Under the pieces are notes generated by a model. The model worked only from the letters and a program-made list of their open reading frames with translations. It made no database searches and was not told where the DNA came from. Source: Streptomyces capitiformicae (GTDB lineage Bacteria; Actinomycetota; Actinomycetes; Streptomycetales; Streptomycetaceae). Taken from it: a stretch of DNA of 64,000 nucleotides. Location of the stretch: the NCBI RefSeq assembly GCF_002214185.1, contig NZ_CP022161.1:5959486-6023485 (forward strand), in the 5' to 3' direction. This document shows, piece by piece, positions 61,766 to 64,000 of this stretch; the stretch's first letter is position 1; the number at the start of each line of letters is the position of its first letter. The position numbers and the translations under genes were made by a program.

Positions 61766-62658
61766 GCGTCCTTGCCCCCCTCGATCTCGCGTCCCGCGTA
61801 CAGGGCCGCGGCCATCCGCATCCCCTCCGACCAGGCCACCGGGCCCACCTCTCGCAGCGGCAGGGCGCGGCCGTCCGGGTCGTGCCAGGTGAGGTTGCCG
61901 AGCTCCACATCGCCGTCCCAGTACGGCTCCCCGATCCACACGGAGGCCTCCACCGTGTGCCCGCCGTCCCGTACCCGGGCCGTGGCGTAACCACCGGACA
62001 CCCGGTATCCGAGTGACGAGGCGCGCGCGGCGAGGGCGAAGCGGGAGCGGAACGAGCCCCCGGTGAACTCCCGGACCTGGGTGGCCTTGGCGGCGAGGTC
62101 GTCCGGCCGCCGCCAGATCGCCCGGTGTATCTGCTCGACGCGCTGCACGATGCCCAACTCGGCCGCGAACTCCCGCAGGTCGTCCAGGTCCGGCAGCAGC
62201 ACCGGATGCGGCAGTGTCACCGTGCGCGGGGACAGCCGGACGGTCTCACCGTCGAGGTTGACGATCCGCAGCTCGCCGGAGTCGGTGGCACCCCGCAGGA
62301 AACCGACCTCGTCCGGGTCGTCACCGACCACCGCCAGGTCGCGCAGCGCGGACTGCCACGCCTCGTCCGGCCACACCCGGGCCAGCAGGCCGGTGGGTAC
62401 GGGCAGTGACGACACCATCCAGGCGTCGACCTGCGCGACGCACGCCGCGGCATGCCGATCCAGCCACTCGGCGAACCTCCGCAGCCGGTCCACCTCCGGG
62501 TGGTCCTTGAGCGCGCGCGGCAGCGACTTCAACTGCCGCCCCGCCGACCGGCCCGAGGTGGCCCGTGCCGCCACCCGCCCCTCCACAAGGGCGACTTCAT
62601 ACCCGTCACCCGCCGACAGCCAACCCACGACCCCCGCCTTCCGCGTCCAGAGCACCAT
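61762..62658 (-). CDS. DUF4132 (YehI/MolR-like C-terminal) protein, first gene of the operon
   Basis: 298 residues. ARVWPDEAWQSALRDLAVVG, GELRIVNLDGETVRLSPRTV, VTLPHPVLLPDLDDLREFAA and ELGIVQRVEQIHRAIWRRPD are the pattern of DUF4132, the C-terminal domain of E. coli YehI. No Cys/His metal site or ATPase motif is visible. The ATG at 62658 has no ribosome site; instead the leader has a GCCGGG/CCCGGC hairpin and a 10-codon upstream frame. A PafBC-type promoter lies 55-77 bases upstream. It opens the five-gene operon ending at 49781. Confidence 0.75.
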   Translation of the reverse strand: MVLWTRKAGVVGWLSAGDGYEVALVEGRVAARATSGRSAGRQLKSLPRALKDHPEVDRLRRFAEWLDRHAAACVAQVDAWMVSSLPVPTGLLARVWPDEAWQSALRDLAVVGDDPDEVGFLRGATDSGELRIVNLDGETVRLSPRTVTLPHPVLLPDLDDLREFAAELGIVQRVEQIHRAIWRRPDDLAAKATQVREFTGGSFRSRFALAARASSLGYRVSGGYATARVRDGGHTVEASVWIGEPYWDGDVELGNLTWHDPDGRALPLREVGPVAWSEGMRMAAALYAGREIEGGKDA

Positions 62659-62672
62659 GAAGAAAGCACAGT

Positions 62673-62705
62673 TCAGCCGGGGAAATCCCGGCCCAGTGCG
62701 ACCAT
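62673..62705 (-). other. Ten-codon leader frame, possibly leaderless
   Basis: ATG at 62705-62703 begins MVALGRDFPG and ends with TGA at 62675-62673, 14 bases before the DUF4132 start. The ATG lies 7 bases after the -10 hexamer, where transcription should start, so it could be translated from a leaderless mRNA end. Not in frame with the next gene. Confidence 0.35.
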
Positions 62706-62712
62706 GTGCGGA

Positions 62713-62735
62713 ACGCTAGCGGCGACCACTGACAA
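62713..62735 (-). promoter_or_regulatory. PafBC (RecA-NDp/ClpR) type DNA-damage promoter
   Basis: On the minus strand: TTGTCAGTG (62735-62727), 8 bases, TAGCGT (62718-62713). This is an exact match to the motif TTGTCRGTG-N8-TANNNT, recognised by the PafBC activator that runs the LexA-independent DNA-damage response of actinobacteria. It faces the DUF4132-MoxR operon, with the expected start about 47 bases before the first gene. Confidence 0.8.
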
Positions 62736-63002
62736 TCGGCCCGGGGCCCTCTCGCGACAGGACCCGCCCGGTGGGCCGTTCGGCCCCGGCGACGAGCGGA
62801 GACGCGAGGCGATCTTTCCGGCGTCCGGCAAGCCAAGCGGAGGAAGATCGCCGCCGCATCCGTAGAGCTACGTAAAGGGACTACGTACAACTGGCTAGTT
62901 ACCGCCGATGCCGCGCCGATACACGGGCTCACGCTCGGTACGCGCCGACAAGCCGGGTCACCCTCCGTGCGCGCTGTTCGCGTGAACCTGGGGGCGGTCC
63001 CG
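62736..63002. other. Intergenic region, no gene seen
   Basis: Between the PafBC-type promoter and the stop of the lyase-like gene. It holds an AT-richer patch at 62865-62905 with two TACGTA palindromes (CTACGTAAAGGGACTACGTA) and AACTGGCTAGTT. I cannot assign a function; no credible frame crosses it. Confidence 0.5.
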
Positions 63003-63656
63003 TCACCGCGTCCAGTAGCGGATGTCGCGGAAGCGTGCCTCGACGCGGCCCGAACCGTGGTTGTACACGCCGTTCTTGAAGTAGCGGGTCGCGGGGCCCC
63101 GGTCGGCGACCGTCAGGACGAGCGAGTCGTCGAAGTACACCTTGATGGTCCCGGTCCCGCTGCTCGCCGAGTGGGCGATCTTCACATTGAACCAGGTGTC
63201 GTACGCCCCGGTCTTGAGCACCGTGCCGTCATAGCGCCGCACGGTGCCGCCGTTGGTGTCGTAGACGTTGAGCATGATGTCGGTGGCGGGGGTGCCCGAG
63301 GGGCGGACGCTGCGCAGGATCTGGACGAAGGAGGCGCCGTCGGAGCCGGACGGCAGATAGACGTCGGCGTCCCACATGCGGTCACCTGTCCTGTAGTCGT
63401 TCTTCCACCGCATCTCGGTGCGCGGGTCGGTGGAGCTGCCCTCCTCGAACGGCTCGTCGGCGGCGTACACCCACATGCGGTGGACGCCACCGCTGTAGCT
63501 GTGCCGGTCGCCGAGATCGAGGTTCCAGGGCTTCTGCCAGCTGTACGTGAACGAGGTCCGCGTCCAGCCGTCGGTCGGGTCGGCGAGGCGCGCCGCCGTC
63601 GTGGCGCCGGTGGCCAGCAGCACGGCCCCGGCCCGTAAGACCGATCTCCTGTTCAT
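63003..63656 (-). CDS. Secreted polysaccharide-lyase-like protein (jelly-roll fold)
   Basis: 217 residues. A Tat- or Sec-type signal (MNRRSVLRAGAVLLATGATT) leads to a concanavalin-like jelly roll. DPRTEMRWKNDYRTGDRMWD, ASFVQILRS and RYFKNGVYNHGSGRVEARF follow the three strand motifs (RTE.., Q.., YFKxGxY) of alginate-lyase-2/PL7- and PL20-type enzymes, which cleave uronate polymers by beta-elimination. The central QxH is QIL here, so activity or substrate may differ. Leu7 is a TTA codon (63636-63638), implying bldA control. AAGGA precedes the ATG. Divergent from 63850. Confidence 0.72.
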   Translation of the reverse strand: MNRRSVLRAGAVLLATGATTAARLADPTDGWTRTSFTYSWQKPWNLDLGDRHSYSGGVHRMWVYAADEPFEEGSSTDPRTEMRWKNDYRTGDRMWDADVYLPSGSDGASFVQILRSVRPSGTPATDIMLNVYDTNGGTVRRYDGTVLKTGAYDTWFNVKIAHSASSGTGTIKVYFDDSLVLTVADRGPATRYFKNGVYNHGSGRVEARFRDIRYWTR

Positions 63657-63710
63657 CGTGTGTCCTTCCGGCGAGTGTGGGGAGGGGAAGTTCCTCGCAG
63701 GCAACCCCAA

Positions 63711-63721
63711 GACATCGGATG
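63711..63721. promoter_or_regulatory. Operator-like sequence in the promoter of the lyase-like gene
   Basis: GACATCGGATG lies between a minus-strand -35 (TTGACT, complement of 63722-63727) and a weak -10 (TTGCCT, complement of 63699-63704). It resembles the complement of the repeat at 63807-63821 (ATACATCGGGTGTAT), so one regulator could bind both. ACATCNGATG-like sites are typical of GntR-family regulators. Confidence 0.5.
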
Positions 63722-63772
63722 AGTCAAGAGTCTGGACCTTTCTTCGTTCCTGCTCTCTCGCCACATGCGTCA

Positions 63773-63801
63773 TTGACAGGCACACCACCTGTCCCTACGT
63801 T
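63773..63801 (+). promoter_or_regulatory. Vegetative-type promoter of the 63850 gene
   Basis: TTGACA (63773-63778), exactly 17 bases, TACGTT (63796-63801). An excellent match to the main sigma factor (HrdB) consensus, 49 bases before the start codon. Confidence 0.7.
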
Positions 63802-63806
63802 CGGCG

Positions 63807-63821
63807 ATACACCCGATGTAT
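63807..63821. promoter_or_regulatory. Inverted-repeat operator at the transcription start of the 63850 gene
   Basis: ATACA-CCCGA-TGTAT, a perfect 5-bp inverted repeat directly after the -10 hexamer, where a repressor would block initiation. Related to the site at 63711-63721. Confidence 0.6.
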
Positions 63822-63849
63822 TGAGGACCGTCAGGTCTGGAGGACGAAG

Positions 63850-64000
63850 ATGACCTCACAGCCGGGGAAACACTCACCGATGCCCCGCAGAGCGGTGATC
63901 GGCACCGCGCTGGGCGGCGCGGCAGCCGTGACCCTGTCCGGGACATCCCACGCCGCACCGCCCTTATCGGCGGAGCGGTCCGCCGAAGCCGCCCCAGTGA
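63850..64000 (+). CDS. Secreted protein with Tat-like signal, partial (runs off the window)
   Basis: The first 50 codons. MPRRAVIGTALGGAAAVTLS with a twin Arg and an AHA/A-type end (SHAAPPL) is a Tat-like signal peptide of an exported enzyme. GGAGGA precedes the ATG. Codon 39 is TTA (63964-63966), so translation should depend on the bldA tRNA. The mature protein is not in the window. Shared operator sequences with the divergent lyase-like gene suggest a second polysaccharide-degrading enzyme. Confidence 0.7.
   Translation, partial: MTSQPGKHSPMPRRAVIGTALGGAAAVTLSGTSHAAPPLSAERSAEAAPV

Overview
The window is chromosomal DNA of a Streptomyces or a very close relative. It has very high G+C with strong third-position bias, GGAGG-type ribosome sites, many 4-bp ATGA/GTGA gene overlaps, TTA codons confined to a regulator and a few secreted proteins, and the short intergenic inverted repeats (cgcagttccccgcgcccct type) typical of the genus. 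I saw no rRNA, tRNA, CRISPR array, transposase or replication origin.

Layout. 1-3.3 kb: edge of an Nramp-type transporter, an anti-sigma-like ATPase, a secreted M14 carboxypeptidase and a small acidic protein. 3.5-10.7 kb: a divergent catabolic locus (GntP permease, RidA, IclR regulator and PfkB sugar kinase against a D-threonine-aldolase-like PLP enzyme and an N-acyl-D-amino-acid deacylase) with a palindromic operator between the two arms. 10.7-14.5 kb: secreted trypsin-like protease, membrane protein, AlaA-type aminotransferase, small protein. 14.7-20.4 kb: a substrate-binding/TelA/lipoprotein-VWA/two-TM/kinase-like stress locus. 20.4-24.7 kb: a decayed one-carbon locus (truncated sdaA ending in decapeptide repeats, a possible glyA tail, intact purU) divergent from an FdhF/YdeP-type molybdo-oxidoreductase. 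24.7-27.2 kb: helR, an RNA-polymerase-recycling ATPase of the rifamycin-resistance type, behind a perfect rifamycin-associated element (RAE).

27.1-49.7 kb is a candidate biosynthetic cluster. It is framed by two GAF-LuxR regulators (one with a TTA codon) and by two copies of an 18-bp inverted-repeat motif. It holds a frameshifted homologue of the ethylene-forming enzyme, a SAM methyltransferase, a PaaK/LuxE-like adenylating enzyme, a polyunsaturated-fatty-acid-type synthase (PfaA-like KS-AT-single ACP-KR-DH; PfaC-like KS-CLF-AT-four hotdogs; PfaD-like enoyl reductase), an NTF2-like protein, an SCO6745-like protein and an acyl-CoA dehydrogenase whose usual catalytic Glu is Met.

49.8-62.7 kb is one long operon resembling E. 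coli yehI/yehL/yehM/yehP/yehQ: DUF4132 protein, giant protein, MoxR AAA+ ATPase, a DUF5682-VWA fusion and a SWIM zinc-finger protein. In front of it lies a perfect match to the actinobacterial PafBC (RecA-NDp) DNA-damage promoter, TTGTCAGTG-N8-TAGCGT. 63.0-64.0 kb: a divergent pair of secreted proteins, one polysaccharide-lyase-like, both with TTA codons and with related operator sequences.

The best leads are the PafBC-type promoter on the MoxR-VWA-SWIM-DUF4132 operon, the single-ACP PUFA-type cluster with its border motif and broken ethylene-forming-enzyme gene, and the RAE/attenuator arrangement before helR.
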